DNA from: Trichinella spiralis
Taxonomy: Eukaryota; Nematoda; Enoplea; Trichinellida; Trichinellidae
DNA: 64,000 nucleotides
Direction of reading: 5' to 3'
Assembly: GCA_000181795.3 (NCBI GenBank)
Contig: CM012954.1
Location: forward strand, 1,923,215 to 1,987,214
The notes beneath the pieces are model-generated. The model saw only the letters and a program-made list of their open reading frames with translations, had not been told where the DNA came from and did not search any database. The position numbers and the translations under genes are program-made. Of this stretch, positions 63,580-64,000 are shown piece by piece (the stretch's first letter is position 1; each line of letters opens with the position of its first letter).

Positions 63580-64000
63580 TTATTTTCTTTTTTTCGATTC
63601 CTCCGAGATATCACCTACAGCTTCTGCAGCCGAATTTTCAGACTCATCTTCGACATCACTATCATCATGTTGTACTAGATGATCTTCGTTATATGTGATC
63701 ATGTCATGCAATTCACCGGAAATCAGCGCCACCAATGTCGGTATTCCAACGCAGAGAGGTACTAAATACAACAGTGCAGGCTGCCCTGCTTTGAATACAT
63801 GCATTACCCATGTGGTGATAAAAAGACCAGCAGCATAAGCGAACACGGCCGAATAGAAATACCGTCGCTTTTGACGGGATTCGCCAAATCGAAGCAGCAA
63901 AGCGATAAATATCCCAGGAACAATAATGTCGCCCAAACCAAGAATTGCGAATTTAGTTCCTGCGTTAGAAAGTGGATCGCTAATTTGCAGAAGATTTCGT
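63580..64000 (-). CDS. HM13: Signal peptide peptidase, C-terminal part (cut by window edge)
   Basis: Intramembrane aspartyl protease of the ER that cleaves leftover signal peptides. The gene continues beyond base 64000; about 139 residues are visible. The second catalytic motif FAILGLGDIIVPGIFIALLL (GxGD) is present, followed by RFGESRQKRRYFYSAVFAYAAG, a membrane segment, and KAGQPALLYLVPLCVGIP with the PAL motif that shapes the active site. The tail is acidic and Ser-rich and ends SKKRK, suited to COPI-dependent ER retention. No intron is needed in the visible part, although an acceptor-like ATTAG lies at 63980. Not a presenilin: the spacing and the LLLRF motif fit the SPP branch. Confidence 0.93.
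   Translation of the reverse strand, partial: RNLLQISDPLSNAGTKFAILGLGDIIVPGIFIALLLRFGESRQKRRYFYSAVFAYAAGLFITTWVMHVFKAGQPALLYLVPLCVGIPTLVALISGELHDMITYNEDHLVQHDDSDVEDESENSAAEAVGDISEESKKRK

Noticed and set aside
1-64000. Search for CRISPR arrays, bacterial operons, prophage or plasmid features
   Set aside because: The window is spliced animal nuclear DNA; tandem repeats are microsatellites without spacer structure.

Overview
The window reads as an AT-rich animal genome with compact, intron-containing genes. Most introns are 45-75 nt, acceptors end in TTTCAG or TTTTAG, and UTRs are short. Gene content is metazoan: a TCF/LEF factor with HMG box and C-clamp, claspin, GRP94, Rab GDI, YIPF3, ZCCHC4 and ZNF277. 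The short introns, AT richness and intron-like acceptors just upstream of several start codons suggest a nematode, perhaps an early-branching (Trichinella-like) lineage. That placement is inference; nothing here proves the species.

Layout. 0-3.3 kb: unresolved sequence plus what looks like a decayed PET-LIM (testin/prickle-type) gene on the minus strand. 3.3-5.2 kb (+): alpha-L-fucosidase. 5.9-8.5 kb (-): ZNF277-type zinc-finger protein. 10.2-10.8 kb (-): MCTS1. 11.3-12.1 kb (+): THUMPD1. 12.2-14.0 kb (-): ZCCHC4. 15.5-16.2 kb (+): small secreted ML-like protein. 16.8-19.7 kb (-): short eIF4G. 21.0-24.5 kb (-): claspin. 27.8-39.7 kb (-): TCF/LEF (POP-1-like) gene with one intron of about 9 kb. 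39.7-50.0 kb: a repeat-rich stretch with no convincing gene. 50.0-51.9 kb (-): YIPF3. 54.3-55.9 kb (+): inositol monophosphatase. 56.3-60.0 kb (-): endoplasmin/GRP94. 61.2-63.0 kb (+): Rab GDI. 63.6-64.0 kb (-): C-terminal part of signal peptide peptidase, cut by the window edge.

For the thirteen multi-exon genes I rebuilt exon by exon, the splice phases close into single reading frames. This supports the boundaries given, apart from a few 5' ends flagged in the entries. Several neighbours share themes: MCTS1, THUMPD1, ZCCHC4 and eIF4G act in translation or RNA modification, while YIPF3, GRP94, Rab GDI and signal peptide peptidase act in the secretory pathway. No operon-like same-strand cluster is evident; most neighbours are head-to-head or tail-to-tail.

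The most notable observations are the PET-LIM relic, a perfect ER stress element upstream of GRP94, a GC-AG intron in the inositol monophosphatase gene, an eIF4G that ends after its MIF4G domain, and GC-rich, hairpin-bearing islands inside the giant TCF intron. I found no clearly new multi-gene system. I saw no tRNA, rRNA or CRISPR array, and no intact transposon.
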